Shown in pieces: positions 9,119 through 18,985 of a stretch of 64,000 nucleotides of DNA. Location: positions 310,001 to 374,000 of the forward strand of contig NZ_JANUGV010000002.1 in the NCBI RefSeq assembly GCF_024753215.1, in the 5' to 3' direction. The notes under the pieces are model-generated. The model was not told the origin of the DNA. It ran no database searches and was given only the letters and a program-made list of their open reading frames with translations. The DNA comes from Massilia solisilvae (lineage in GTDB: Bacteria > Pseudomonadota > Gammaproteobacteria > Burkholderiales > Burkholderiaceae_D). A program made the translations under genes and the position numbers. Every line of letters begins with the position of its first letter. Within the stretch, counting starts at the first letter, position 1.

Positions 9119-9386
9119 GGAGCAGCCTCGCTGGATGTGCAGGGAAGCACTGTAGAACAAAGCGCCGCGCAAGCGCGCCCGCCACGACGGCTCGTTCCGC
9201 ATTTCGCGCACTTCATCCCGCGTTTTGCGCACTTCAGCCGGTTGCCGCTTGAGCGTGGCGCGGCGCTGGCTACACTGTCATCATTCGCCAGGCCATTGAC
9301 GACGCGCCCGGCGAAATTGAAAGACGTGGACCGCGCGGCATCGCCGTGCTGTCCGTCCCTCCAATTTCACCAAAAGGATGAACATC

Positions 9387-9746
9387 ATGCGCTTGACCCA
9401 TGTACTGACCCTGGCCGCCGCCGCCACCGTTTCGCTGTCCGCTTCCGCCGCCCCGGCCGCCAACGTCGATGCCACCGTCAATGTTTCCGCTCCGGCGATC
9501 CGCGCCAGCTATCGTCTGGATCCGTCGCAGTTCAAGGCGGTGCAGGGCGCTTACGCGCTGGAAGACGGCCGCACGCTGCACGTGACCGCCGACCATCGCA
9601 AGCTGTACGCCGAAGTCGATGGCGAGAAGACCGAGATCGTGCCGGTCGCGCCCAACCGTTTCGCCTCGCGCGACGACGCGATGCGCCTGGCCTTCAACAG
9701 CGATTCGCTCGCCACCGACGTGACGATGAACGTCGCCGTGCGCTAA
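9387..9746 (+). CDS. Small exported protein of unknown function
   Basis: A 119-residue protein with a clear Sec signal peptide (MRLTHVLTLAAAATVSLSASA, cleaved near Ala-Ala-Pro). The mature part of about 95 residues contains LEDGRTLHVTADHRKLYAEVDGE, which looks like a small beta-rich domain. The ATG at 9387 is preferred to the one at 9378 because AAGGA sits 7-8 bases before it and would overlap the other. I recognise no family. It lies between divergent asparaginase and convergent pirin genes and seems to be its own unit. Confidence 0.7.
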   Translation: MRLTHVLTLAAAATVSLSASAAPAANVDATVNVSAPAIRASYRLDPSQFKAVQGAYALEDGRTLHVTADHRKLYAEVDGEKTEIVPVAPNRFASRDDAMRLAFNSDSLATDVTMNVAVR

Positions 9747-9770
9747 GGCGCGCGCCCCGGCGCGCCGCGT

Positions 9771-10628
9771 TCAGCCTGGCGCGCCGAACTTCCCGGCCTG
9801 GTAGTCGTTGATGGCCTGGATGATTTCCTCGCGCGTGTTCATCACGAACGGACCGTGCGACACCACCGGCGCGCCGATCGCCTCGGCGTGCCCGAACAGC
9901 AGCAGCGCGTCCGACTCGGCCGACAGGTCGAGCGCGTCGCCTTCCGCATTCAGCTCGGCCAGGTGCAGCGGCTCGACCTTGTCCGGCCCCACCTCGACCA
10001 TGCCGCGCACCACGTACAGGAACACGCTGCGGCCCGTCAGGCCCGTCAGCAGCAAGCGCGCGCCCTTGCGGAGCGCAATGGTGCTCATGAATACGCCGGT
10101 CAGCGACCGCACCGGTCCCGTCACCCCATTGAACGTGCCCGCCACCAGGTTGACCACGGCGCGTCCATCGTCCACTTCGATCGCGGGGATGTCCTCGCGC
10201 TGCAGGCCCACATAGGCCGGCTCGGCCATCTTCAGGTGCGGCGGCAGGTTCACCCACAGCTGCAGGATCTCGAGCGGGCCGCCGTGGCGCAGGAATTCGC
10301 GCGGCGAGATCTCGGCGTGGATGATGCCGCGCCCGGCCGTCATCCATTGCACGCCGCCGGCCCGGATGATGCTCTCGTGGCCGGCGCTGTCCTGGTGCGT
10401 GAGCATGCCGTCCAGGATGAAGGTCACGGTCTCGAAACCGCGGTGCGGGTGCGGCCCGAACGGCAGCCCCTGGTTGTGCGGCGGGTAGGTCTGCGGGCCG
10501 TGATGGTTCAGGAACAGGAAAGGATCGATCTGGTCCAGGTGCGGGTTCGGCAGCGGACGCTGGGTCAGCAGGTCGCCGATGTCGTCGCGCACTGCCGGGT
10601 GCACGCGCTTGATGGTCCTTTGGCTCAT
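9771..10628 (-). CDS. Pirin family protein
   Basis: A 285-residue bicupin. The N-terminal cupin carries the metal-binding pattern HPHRGFETVTFILDG, with a later His and Glu in QWMTAGRGIIHAE. The C-terminal cupin is degenerate, as usual in pirins. Some bacterial pirins are quercetin dioxygenases, others modulate enzymes or stress responses, so the substrate is open. The start is the ATG of MSQRTIKRVHPAV, preceded by AAGGA. The upstream extension of the frame has no similarity to the family. Confidence 0.88.
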   Translation of the reverse strand: MSQRTIKRVHPAVRDDIGDLLTQRPLPNPHLDQIDPFLFLNHHGPQTYPPHNQGLPFGPHPHRGFETVTFILDGMLTHQDSAGHESIIRAGGVQWMTAGRGIIHAEISPREFLRHGGPLEILQLWVNLPPHLKMAEPAYVGLQREDIPAIEVDDGRAVVNLVAGTFNGVTGPVRSLTGVFMSTIALRKGARLLLTGLTGRSVFLYVVRGMVEVGPDKVEPLHLAELNAEGDALDLSAESDALLLFGHAEAIGAPVVSHGPFVMNTREEIIQAINDYQAGKFGAPG

Positions 10629-11053
10629 GTCCTTGTTCTCCGTGGCTTGGGTCGTCGGCAATACGATACTCCAAGCCGCGCGCGTTTGCCGGAGCGGGAA
10701 GGACGATTCCAACGCCGTTAACTCATCTGTAGTGCACTCTGGCCTGTAGGCGTCCGCCGCACGGAAACCCGTAAAAACGCCCATTCGTTTTGTAAGCACA
10801 GGACTACGTCCTTGGCCGAGCGGAGCGTGCAACGTCGCGCTGTGCAACGCCTTCCCTCTGGGCGGCGCGGGCCGCGGCCTGTTCCGTTGTCGCGCGGTAG
10901 CACACCCGGCTTTACCTATAGAAATTGCAATGGTTATGCATGGAAAAAGTGGTGAAAACTGCATGATAGGATCGGTCCCCAGCCGCGCTGCGTTGCCAAG
11001 GATGGTCTTTGCGGCGTGCCTCCATTTCACGTGCTCGACATTCAAACAATGCC
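10629..11053. other. Intergenic region between pirin and galT
   Basis: A 425-base stretch between divergent genes. I find no convincing gene: the short minus-strand frame at 10718-10903 has no ribosome site and no recognisable protein features. The AT-rich part around 10920-10975 probably holds the galactose operon promoter, but I could not choose a -35/-10 pair. Confidence 0.5.
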
Positions 11054-12148
11054 ATGCATTTCAAAGAATTAATCAAGCCGGACGGTCGACATCTCACTCT
11101 CTACAGCAACCAGCCCATACCGGACGGGATCGTGGCCCCGAGCCCGTTCGCCGACCCGCAGCATGCGAACCCGCACCTGCGCTGGCACCCGTTGCGAGGC
11201 GAATGGGTGACCTACGCGGCCTATCGCCAGAATCGCACTTACCAGCCGCCGCCGCAGTACAACCCGCTGGCGGTCACGCTTGACCCCGCGCATCCCACCG
11301 AACTGCCGCAGGGCGAGTACGAAATCGCGGTGTTCGACAACCGCTTCCCGTCGCTGTCGTTCGAGTCGCACGACCCGCCGGTGCTGACGGTGCCCACCGC
11401 GCCTGCCAACGGGCACTGTGAGGTGGTCGTGTTCACGCAGGACCCGGTGTCGTCGCTGGGCGCGCTGCCGTTGTCGCGCATCGAGCTGCTGTTGGCCGTG
11501 TGGGGCGACCGCACCACGCGCATCGGCGGGCAGCACCACATCCATTACGTGCTGCCGTTCGAGAACCGCGGCGCCGAGGTGGGCGTGACGCTGCACCACC
11601 CGCACGGGCAGATCTACGCCTATCCGTTCGTGCCGAGCGTGCCGGCGCGCATGCTGGCGCAGGAGCGCGAGTACTACCTGCAGCACGGCACCAGCCTGTT
11701 GTGCGACATGGCGCGCGACGAGGCCGCCGACGGCAAGCGCGTGCTGTACGAGGGCGAACACGCAATCGCATTCGTGCCGCCGTGCGCGCGCTATCCGTAC
11801 GAGGTGTGGGTGATGCCGACTGCGCCGTGCAAGGACTTTGCCGCGCTCACCCCGCCCCAGCGCGAGGACCTGGCGCGCGCGCTCAAGATCGTGCTGCTCA
11901 AGTACGACCATTTGTGGGACCGCCCTTTCCCGTACCTGATGACCTGGTACCAGGCCCCGACCGACGGCGGCGAGCATCCCGAAACCCAGCTGCATGCCCA
12001 GTTCTTCCCGCCTTACCGCACGCGCGACCGGCTCAAGTACCTGGCCGGCACCGAGATCGGCGCCGGCATGTTCGCCATGGACGTGCTGCCCGAGACCACC
12101 GCCTACGAGCTGCAGCAGGTGCCGGCGAACCTGGAGGAGAGCGCATGA
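11054..12148 (+). CDS. galT: Galactose-1-phosphate uridylyltransferase
   Basis: A 364-residue Leloir-pathway enzyme that exchanges UMP between UDP-glucose and galactose-1-phosphate. The nucleophile region is [12 protein letters not shown], with the catalytic His in the HPH triad. Other family segments are [19 protein letters not shown] and the C-terminal HAQFFPP. The start is the ATG giving [16 protein letters not shown]. It begins a tightly coupled operon, since its stop overlaps the next start as ATGA. Confidence 0.92.
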   Translation: MHFKELIKPDGRHLTLYSNQPIPDGIVAPSPFADPQHANPHLRWHPLRGEWVTYAAYRQNRTYQPPPQYNPLAVTLDPAHPTELPQGEYEIAVFDNRFPSLSFESHDPPVLTVPTAPANGHCEVVVFTQDPVSSLGALPLSRIELLLAVWGDRTTRIGGQHHIHYVLPFENRGAEVGVTLHHPHGQIYAYPFVPSVPARMLAQEREYYLQHGTSLLCDMARDEAADGKRVLYEGEHAIAFVPPCARYPYEVWVMPTAPCKDFAALTPPQREDLARALKIVLLKYDHLWDRPFPYLMTWYQAPTDGGEHPETQLHAQFFPPYRTRDRLKYLAGTEIGAGMFAMDVLPETTAYELQQVPANLEESA

Positions 12149-13239
12149 GCGAGGCACTGGCAATCAGGAGCGCGGAGGCGCTCGAAAAGCTGGCGCTGCT
12201 GCGCGCCGCCCTCGACCAGGCCGGCGCCGGCGCGATCCGGCTGCGCGGCACCGACTGGTTCGCCTGGATCACGGCGGGCGGGTCCAACACCGTGCTGATG
12301 GCCGCCGAAACCGGCGTGGCCGAGGTGCTGGTCTCGCGCGAGGAAGCCTGCGTGCTCACCGACGAGATCGAGGCGCAGCGCCTGCGCGACGAGGAGATTC
12401 CCCCCGGCTTTGCGTTCCACGTGGTGCCGTGGGCCGAGCTCGAACTGCGCGAGCGCTACGTGCTCGAGGTGGCGGACGGGCGGCCGGTGCTGTCGGACCG
12501 TCCGGTGGCGGCCGAGCAGGCGCTGCCGGCCACACTGCGCCAGCGTCGCCTGGTGCTCGGCAGCGACGAGCAGGAGCGCTACCGCGCGCTGGGCCGCGAG
12601 TCGGCCGAGGCGATGACCGAGGTCTTGCACCTGGCGCGGCCCGACTGGACCGAATACGACCTGGCCGGCGCCGGCGCGCAGGCGCTGTGGCGGCGCGGCA
12701 TCCACCCGGCGCTGGTGCTGGCGGCCGGCGAGCGGCGCCTGCCGCTGTACCGCCACGCCACCCCTTCCGGCGAGCGCCTCGGCCAGCGCGCCATGCTGGT
12801 GTTCTGCGCGCGCCGCCACGGCCTGTACGCCAACCTGACACGCTTCGTCAGCTTTGGCCCGGCCAGCGGCGACCAGCGGGACCTGATGGCGGTCGAGGCC
12901 ACCGGCCTTGCCGCGATCAAGCCGGGCAATTCGCTGTCCGCGGTGTACTTCGCGTTCGAGCAGGCTTACCGCCACGCCAACCGGCCCGATGCGATCCGCG
13001 AGCACCACCAGGGCGGCATCACCGGCTACCTGTCGCGCGAGATCGTGGCAACGCCCTATACCGCGACCGAGCTCGAGACGGGCATGGCGTTCGCGTTCAA
13101 CCCCAGCTTCGTGGGCGCCAAGATCGAGGACACCTTCGTGCTCGGCGCGGATGGGCTGGAAAACCTGACCTGCGACCCGGCCTGGCCGGCGCAGGAAGTG
13201 CAGGGCAGCAAGCGGCCGCTGTGGCTGGAGGTGACATGA
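12145..13239 (+). CDS. M24-fold (creatinase/aminopeptidase) protein lacking most metal ligands
   Basis: A 364-residue protein with an N-terminal creatinase-like domain and a C-terminal pita-bread domain. Where catalytic M24 peptidases have the metal-binding Asp, Asp, His, Glu, Glu, this one shows VFCAR and ANLTR in place of the two Asp motifs. It has GG where GH is expected (HHQGGITGY) and FAFNPS instead of an EPG motif. Only the last Glu (KIEDTF) is kept. It is probably not a metallopeptidase. It sits between galT and galK with 4-base overlaps on both sides, so a role tied to galactose or glycoside use is likely but unknown. Confidence 0.8.
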   Translation: MSEALAIRSAEALEKLALLRAALDQAGAGAIRLRGTDWFAWITAGGSNTVLMAAETGVAEVLVSREEACVLTDEIEAQRLRDEEIPPGFAFHVVPWAELELRERYVLEVADGRPVLSDRPVAAEQALPATLRQRRLVLGSDEQERYRALGRESAEAMTEVLHLARPDWTEYDLAGAGAQALWRRGIHPALVLAAGERRLPLYRHATPSGERLGQRAMLVFCARRHGLYANLTRFVSFGPASGDQRDLMAVEATGLAAIKPGNSLSAVYFAFEQAYRHANRPDAIREHHQGGITGYLSREIVATPYTATELETGMAFAFNPSFVGAKIEDTFVLGADGLENLTCDPAWPAQEVQGSKRPLWLEVT

Positions 13240-14333
13240 CGAGCAGCGATACCTTTTTCGGCGGCGCGCCCGACGTGGTGGCCTCGGCGCCCGGCCGCGT
13301 GAACCTGCTGGGCGAGCACACCGACTACAACGACGGCTTCATGCTGCCGGTCGCCACGCCCCAGCACACCACGGTGGCGATGAAGAGGAGCGGCGACGGG
13401 CACTTCTATTTTTACTCGTCCACGCTCGACACCAGCATCGATTTCCCGGAGGGCGGCAGCCCGCCGCCGGGCTTCGGCAGCTACATCGAGGGCTGCATCC
13501 GTTTGCTGCAGTCCGAGGGCATCAAGGTGCCGGCGCTGCGCGTGTACGCCTCCACCGAGCTGCCGGTAGGCTCGGGCCTGTCGTCCTCGGCCGCGCTCGA
13601 AGTGGCGACCTTGCGCGCACTGCGCCAGCTGCTGGGCATCGAGCTGGACGACGTGAAGCTGGCGCGGCTGGCGCAGCGCGCCGAGATCGAATACGCGCGG
13701 GTGAACTGCGGGATCATGGACCAGATGGCGTCCAGCCTGGCCGACCGCGGCCACATGCTGTTCATCGATGCGCGCACGCTCGAGCACCGGCTGGTGCCGC
13801 TGCCGCCCGATGCCGAGATCATCGTGCTCGATTCGGGCGTGCCACGCAAGCTCGCCGCCAGCAAGTACAACGAGCGCCGCGCCGAATGCGAGGAGGCCGC
13901 GCGCAAGCTCGGCGTGGCCTCGCTGCGTGACGTGACCGATCCTGATGCGGTCGAGCAGCTGCCGGCGCCGCTGCGCCAGCGCGCGCGCCATGTGGTGCGC
14001 GAGAACCTGCGCGTGCTCGAAGCGACGCGCGGCGTGTCGGCCGAGCGTTTCGGCGAACTGATGAACGCATCGCACGCCAGCCTGCGCGACGACTACGAGG
14101 TGTCGATTCCCGAGCTCGACGCGCTGGTGGACGCGCTGCGCGCCGCGCCCGGCGTGTATGGCGCGCGCCTGACCGGGGCCGGCTTTGGCGGCGCGGTGGT
14201 CGCGCTGTGCCGCGCGGGCCAGGCCAGGCAGGCGGCGCAGGCCGCGCTTTCCGCATACAACAAGCATGAACGGGCCGGCCGGATCCTGATCCCGGTGCCA
14301 GAGCAAGGAAAGGAAAACAATGAGCCAGTTTGA
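13236..14333 (+). CDS. galK: Galactokinase
   Basis: A 365-residue GHMP kinase that phosphorylates alpha-D-galactose at C1 with ATP. The galactokinase signature [16 protein letters not shown] is at about residues 20-35, the GHMP ATP-binding loop is [14 protein letters not shown], and the C-terminal glycine motif is [12 protein letters not shown]. The catalytic Asp lies in [10 protein letters not shown]. The start overlaps the M24-like stop (ATGA), and the stop overlaps the GH2 start by 14 bases, so the four genes are translated as a coupled set. Confidence 0.95.
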   Translation: MTSSDTFFGGAPDVVASAPGRVNLLGEHTDYNDGFMLPVATPQHTTVAMKRSGDGHFYFYSSTLDTSIDFPEGGSPPPGFGSYIEGCIRLLQSEGIKVPALRVYASTELPVGSGLSSSAALEVATLRALRQLLGIELDDVKLARLAQRAEIEYARVNCGIMDQMASSLADRGHMLFIDARTLEHRLVPLPPDAEIIVLDSGVPRKLAASKYNERRAECEEAARKLGVASLRDVTDPDAVEQLPAPLRQRARHVVRENLRVLEATRGVSAERFGELMNASHASLRDDYEVSIPELDALVDALRAAPGVYGARLTGAGFGGAVVALCRAGQARQAAQAALSAYNKHERAGRILIPVPEQGKENNEPV

Positions 14334-16125
14334 GTATCCCCGCCCGCAGCTGGTGCGCGACCAGTGGATGAACCTGAATGGCAAGTGGCGCTTCCGCTAC
14401 GACGACGAGGGCCAGTTCAAGCTGCCCGGCCAGGTGAGCGGCTGGACCCACGAGATCAATGTGCCGTTCGCGCCGGAGACCGAACTGTCGGGCATCGGCG
14501 ACACCGGCTTTCACCGCGCCTGCTGGTACCAGCGCGAATTCGAGCTCAAGCCCAGCGCCGGGCGCACGGTGCTGCACTTTGGCGCGGTCGATTACGCATG
14601 CCGGGTGTGGGTCAACGGCCACCAGGTGACCGAGCACGCGGGCGGGCACACTTCGTTCTCCGCAGACATCACGATGGCGATGCATGCCGACGGGCGCCAG
14701 GTGGTCACGGTGTATGTCGAGGACGACCCGTTCGACCTCGAAAAGCCGCGTGGCAAGCAGGACTGGCTGCTCGAGCCGCACTCGATCTGGTACCCGCGCA
14801 CCACCGGCATCTGGCAGACGGTGTGGGTGGAGCAGGTATCGAACACGTACATCGGCACGCTCAAGTGGACCCCGATCTTCGAGACTTTCGAGATCGGTTG
14901 CGAGGTGTTCGCGGCCGGCGACATCCCGACCGAGGATATGTTCGTGGAGGTGAAGATCTGGCATGGCCGGCAGCTGCTGGCGGACGACAATTACAAGGTC
15001 GTGTCGGGCGAAGCGAACCGCAAGATCGCGCTGTCGGACCCCGGCATCGACGACTCGCGCAACGAGCTGTTGTGGAGCCCGGAGCGGCCGACCCTGCTCG
15101 ACGCCGAGGTCACGCTGCGCGTGGACGGCCAGGTGGTGGACAAGGTGCGCTCGTACACGGCGCTGCGCGCGTTCGCGATCAACCGCGACCGCCTGATGCT
15201 CAATGGCCGCCCCTACCAGCTGCGGCTGGTGCTGGACCAGGGCTACTGGCCCGAGTCGTTCCTGACCGCGCCGTCCGACCAGCACCTCAAGCGCGACGTC
15301 GAGCTGGCCAAGCTGATGGGCTTTAACGGCGTGCGCAAGCACCAGAAGATCGAAGATCCGCGCTACCTGTACTGGGCCGACAGGCTGGGCCTGTTGGTGT
15401 GGGAAGAGATGCCGTCTGCCTACCGCTTTTCGCCCAAGGCGATCACGCGCATGGTGCGCGAGTGGACCGAGGCGATCCACCGCGACTACAGCCACCCGTG
15501 CATCGTGGTGTGGGTCGCGTTCAACGAGTCGTGGGGCGTGCCGAACCTGACGCTGACGCAGGCGCATCGCAACGCGGTCGAGGCGTTGTACCACCTGACG
15601 CGCACGCTGGACGCGACGCGCCCGGTGATCGGCAATGACGGCTGGGAGGCGTCGGCCACCGACATCCTCGGCATCCACGACTACGACTGCAATCCCGAAA
15701 AGCTGTGCGAGCGCTATGCCGTGTCCGATCCGGTGCGCACGCTGTTCGACCAGCGCCGCCCCGGCGGGCGCATCCTCACGCTCGATGGCTTTCCGCACCG
15801 CGGCCAGCCGATCGTGCTGACCGAATTCGGCGGCATCGCGTTCGACCCCAACGCGACGCCGGATGACAAGACCTGGGGCTACACGCGAGCCCACACGGAC
15901 GAGAGCTATCTCTCGCTGTACCGCCGGCTGCTGGAGGTGGTCAACACCACCTTCATGTTCAGCGGCTTTTGCTATACCCAGTTCGCCGACACCTTCCAGG
16001 AAGCCAACGGCCTGCTCAATGCGGACCGTACTCCCAAGCTGCCGCTGGAGGTGATCAGCGCCGCCACACGCAATGTCTCGCTCGAGAAAAAGGATGTGGA
16101 GGAGGGAACCGGGCCCGGCGCATGA
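14320..16125 (+). CDS. Glycoside hydrolase family 2 protein (beta-galactosidase/glucuronidase-like)
   Basis: A 601-residue GH2 enzyme with the usual order: sugar-binding jelly roll, immunoglobulin-like domain, TIM barrel. The acid/base is E403 in VAFNESWG and the nucleophile is E502 in LTEFGG. The barrel end [19 protein letters not shown] is typical of the family. It has no signal peptide, so it acts in the cytoplasm, presumably on imported galactosides whose galactose then enters GalK and GalT. Exact linkage specificity cannot be read from the sequence. Confidence 0.9.
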   Translation: MSQFEYPRPQLVRDQWMNLNGKWRFRYDDEGQFKLPGQVSGWTHEINVPFAPETELSGIGDTGFHRACWYQREFELKPSAGRTVLHFGAVDYACRVWVNGHQVTEHAGGHTSFSADITMAMHADGRQVVTVYVEDDPFDLEKPRGKQDWLLEPHSIWYPRTTGIWQTVWVEQVSNTYIGTLKWTPIFETFEIGCEVFAAGDIPTEDMFVEVKIWHGRQLLADDNYKVVSGEANRKIALSDPGIDDSRNELLWSPERPTLLDAEVTLRVDGQVVDKVRSYTALRAFAINRDRLMLNGRPYQLRLVLDQGYWPESFLTAPSDQHLKRDVELAKLMGFNGVRKHQKIEDPRYLYWADRLGLLVWEEMPSAYRFSPKAITRMVREWTEAIHRDYSHPCIVVWVAFNESWGVPNLTLTQAHRNAVEALYHLTRTLDATRPVIGNDGWEASATDILGIHDYDCNPEKLCERYAVSDPVRTLFDQRRPGGRILTLDGFPHRGQPIVLTEFGGIAFDPNATPDDKTWGYTRAHTDESYLSLYRRLLEVVNTTFMFSGFCYTQFADTFQEANGLLNADRTPKLPLEVISAATRNVSLEKKDVEEGTGPGA

Positions 16126-16215
16126 CCTGCACCCAGGTGCAAGGCGGCCGGCCCATGTGCGACACAGACCGATTAACCGCACGCCTCGCGAGCGCGGGGC
16201 GGTAAAGGAGTCATC

Positions 16216-18828
16216 ATGCCTTCGATCGTTGTATTCAGCCACCTGCGCTGGGATTTCGTCTTCCAACGGCCTCAGCACCTGCTGACGCGCCTGGCGCAGC
16301 ACTATCCGGTCCTGTTTGTCGAGGAACCGGAACATGATGACGGGGAACCGTATCTCGACAAAAGCAGTCCGGCGCCCGGCGTGACCGTATGCCGCGCGCA
16401 TACGAAGGTCGCGGCGGGGGGCTTTCATGACGACCAGATCCCGCTGCTGCAGCCCTTGCTGGCGGACTTGCTACCGCCTGGGGAGCGCCCGATCGTGTGG
16501 TTCTACACGCCGATGGCGCTGCCCCTGCTGCAGGGGCTCAACCCGAGCCTGGTGGTGTATGACTGCATGGACGAGCTGGCCTCGTTCAAGAATCCGCCCA
16601 AGCAGCTGTTGCAGCGCGAGACGGCGCTGCTGAACCTGGCCGACCTGGTGTTCGCCGGCGGCCCGAGCCTGTACGAAGCGAAGCGCGCGCGCCACCACAG
16701 CGTGCATTGTTTCCCGAGCAGCGTGGATGTGGCCCATTTCGGCCAGGGCAGGGACAAGCGCCTGAGCCATCCGGCGCAGTCCGCGATCCCCCATCCGCGC
16801 CTGGGTTTCTACGGCGTCATCGACGAGCGCTTCGATACCGGCTTGGTAGAGGCGGTGGCCAAGGCCCATCCCGAATGGCAGATCGTGCTGGCCGGGCCGG
16901 TGGCCAAGATCGGCGAACACGAGCTGCCGCGCCAGCCCAACATCCACTACATGGGGCAGCAGCCGTATGAGGCGCTGCCGCAGTTCCTGGCGGGCTGGGA
17001 CGTGTGCCTGTTGCCGTTCGCGCTGAACGAGGCGACGCGCTTCATCAGCCCGACCAAGGTGCTCGAGTACATGGCGGCCGAGCTGCCGATCGTGTCCACG
17101 CCAATTGCCGACGTGGCCACGCCGTACGGCGACGTGGTCGCGATCGCCGAAGGCCCAACCGAGTTCATCGCCGCGTGCGAGGCTGCGCTGGCATTGGAGC
17201 CAGCCCAGCGCGAGGCGCTGGCCGAGGCGATGCGCGAGATTGTGGCGCACACCTCGTGGGACGCCACCGCAAGCCAGATGCGCGAGCTGATGGATGGCGC
17301 GCCGCCAAGGCGCGACGCCAAGGCCAGCTTCGTGCAGCAGGGCGCGGCGGTGAAGGCGGACGGCAGCAAGGTCAACCCGCTGCGCTCGCCACAGGGCGGG
17401 GCGGCGCAAAAGACCGGCACGGTGATCATCGGCGCAGGCCCCACCGGCCTGTCGGCCGCCTATCACCTGGGCGCGAACACGGTGCTGCTGGAGAAGAACG
17501 CCACCGTCGGTGGCTGGTGCCGTTCGGTGGACGACAAGGGCTTCACCTTCGATTACGCGGGCCACATCATGTTCTCCAACGACCCGTACGTGCTCAAGCT
17601 GTACGAGGTCCTGCTGGGCGATAACATGCACTGGCAGAACCGCGAGGCTTGGGTGTACAGCAAGAACACCTACACGCGCTATCCGTTCCAGGGCGCACTG
17701 TACGGGCTGCCACCGCAGGTCATCACCGAGTGCATCATGGGCGCGATCGAGGCGCGCTACGGCAACGCCGACGGCGGCGCGGCGTGTGCGATGAAGCCGG
17801 TCGAGGACTGCTGCGGCGACGGCACGGCGGACGTGGCCAATGCGACCCAGCTTGCGCCGAAAAAGCGCGAGGCCGCCAACTTCGAGGAATTCATCTACCG
17901 CGTGTGGGGCAAGGGCATCGGCAAGCATTTTGCGATTCCCTACAACCGCAAGCTGTGGACCGTGCCGCTGACCGAGATGGAAACCTCGTGGCTGGGCGGG
18001 CGGGTGCCGCTGCCGAACCTGGAGGAAATCATCGAAGGCGCGCTCGAGCCAGTGGGCAAGCCGATGGGGCCGAACGCGCGTTTCGGCTATCCGCTCAAGG
18101 GCGGTTTCCAGGCGCTGATGAACGGCTTCGTTGCGCACATCAAGGGCCGGATCGAACTGAATGCCTCGGTGGTGCAGGTGCTGCCGCGCGAGCATGTGGT
18201 GGTCATGGCCGATGGCAGCCGCTACCGCTACGACCACCTGGTCTCGACCATGCCGCTGCCCGAGCTCGTCAAGCTGATCGGCGAACAGGCGCCGGACGAG
18301 GTGCGCCAGGCCGCCAAGGGCCTCAAGCACATTTCGATCAAGTGCGTGAACCTGGGCGTGGGGCGCGAGAACATCACCGACAAGCACTGGATCTATTATC
18401 CGGAGGACAGCATTTTCCACCGCATCTTTGTGCAGGGGAACGCCAGCCCGTACTGCAATCCGCCTGGCGGCTTTGGCCTGACCTGCGAGATTTCGTATTC
18501 GCCGTGGAAACCGCTGCCGGTGGATGGGCAGGCGCTGATCGAGCGCTGCATCGCGGACTGTCGCAAGGTGACCATGCTGCGCGACGATGACGAGATCGTC
18601 ACCGCCAACATCGTGGACATGCCATACGCCTACGTGGTGTACGACCACCAGCGCGCCGCCAACGTACAAACCATCCGTGCCTGGCTGGCGCGCTACGACA
18701 TCGTGCTGTCCGGACGCTACAGCGAGTGGGAGTACTACAACTCCGACCATGCCTTCATCGCCGGCAAGAAGGCGGCTGAAGCCGTTATGGCCGAGCGCGC
18801 GCGGGCGCAGAAGGTTGGGGCGGAGTAG
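16216..18828 (+). CDS. Fusion protein: GT-B glycosyltransferase plus FAD-dependent UGM/amine-oxidase-like oxidoreductase
   Basis: An 870-residue two-domain protein. Residues 1-385 are a GT-B glycosyltransferase: HLRWDFVFQRPQHLL at the N-terminus, and FALNEATRFISPTKVLEYMAA as the donor-site region with its Glu. From about 402 an FAD-binding Rossmann fold begins (VIIGAGPTGLSAAYHLG), followed by GGWCRSV and a C-terminal oxidoreductase domain resembling UDP-galactopyranose mutase-like and HemY-type proteins. A Cys-rich insert (CAMKPVEDCCGDG) lies near residue 520. The start follows AAGGAG. It lies 90 bases after the GH2 gene in the same direction, which suggests use of UDP-galactose or a related sugar, but this is inference. 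Confidence 0.8.
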   Translation: MPSIVVFSHLRWDFVFQRPQHLLTRLAQHYPVLFVEEPEHDDGEPYLDKSSPAPGVTVCRAHTKVAAGGFHDDQIPLLQPLLADLLPPGERPIVWFYTPMALPLLQGLNPSLVVYDCMDELASFKNPPKQLLQRETALLNLADLVFAGGPSLYEAKRARHHSVHCFPSSVDVAHFGQGRDKRLSHPAQSAIPHPRLGFYGVIDERFDTGLVEAVAKAHPEWQIVLAGPVAKIGEHELPRQPNIHYMGQQPYEALPQFLAGWDVCLLPFALNEATRFISPTKVLEYMAAELPIVSTPIADVATPYGDVVAIAEGPTEFIAACEAALALEPAQREALAEAMREIVAHTSWDATASQMRELMDGAPPRRDAKASFVQQGAAVKADGSKVNPLRSPQGGAAQKTGTVIIGAGPTGLSAAYHLGANTVLLEKNATVGGWCRSVDDKGFTFDYAGHIMFSNDPYVLKLYEVLLGDNMHWQNREAWVYSKNTYTRYPFQGALYGLPPQVITECIMGAIEARYGNADGGAACAMKPVEDCCGDGTADVANATQLAPKKREAANFEEFIYRVWGKGIGKHFAIPYNRKLWTVPLTEMETSWLGGRVPLPNLEEIIEGALEPVGKPMGPNARFGYPLKGGFQALMNGFVAHIKGRIELNASVVQVLPREHVVVMADGSRYRYDHLVSTMPLPELVKLIGEQAPDEVRQAAKGLKHISIKCVNLGVGRENITDKHWIYYPEDSIFHRIFVQGNASPYCNPPGGFGLTCEISYSPWKPLPVDGQALIERCIADCRKVTMLRDDDEIVTANIVDMPYAYVVYDHQRAANVQTIRAWLARYDIVLSGRYSEWEYYNSDHAFIAGKKAAEAVMAERARAQKVGAE

Positions 18829-18870
18829 CGGCGCTGGCCGTCTCCGTGGAAATGTCGGCGCCGCAAGACC

Positions 18871-18958
18871 GTAGGGTGGGCGGGTCTCCCGCCCACGCGT
18901 TCAGACAACGCGTGTTCCGCTGAACGCTGGCCACTGCCCAGCCCGCCTCCCACTTTAC
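18871..18958. repeat. Dispersed palindromic repeat, family 1 (copy 2, right arm decayed)
   Basis: The left arm GTAGGGTGGGC...GCCCACGCGTTCA is intact. The right arm (about 18922-18958) is recognisable but mutated. It lies 42 bases after the fusion gene and ends where the next gene begins. Confidence 0.75.
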
Positions 18959-18985
18959 GTGAGACTCGCGTGGCTGCTGGAAGCG

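Noticed and set aside
10718..10903. 61-residue minus-strand frame upstream of pirin
   Set aside because: No ribosome site and no recognisable features.
13819..16428. 869-residue minus-strand frame opposite galK and GH2
   Set aside because: Antisense shadow with no recognisable domain, opposite two well-supported enzymes.
16471..18750. 759-residue minus-strand frame opposite the GT-FAD fusion gene
   Set aside because: High GC gives long antisense frames. The plus strand has clear domains and a ribosome site; this one has a His/Arg/Ala-rich shadow composition.
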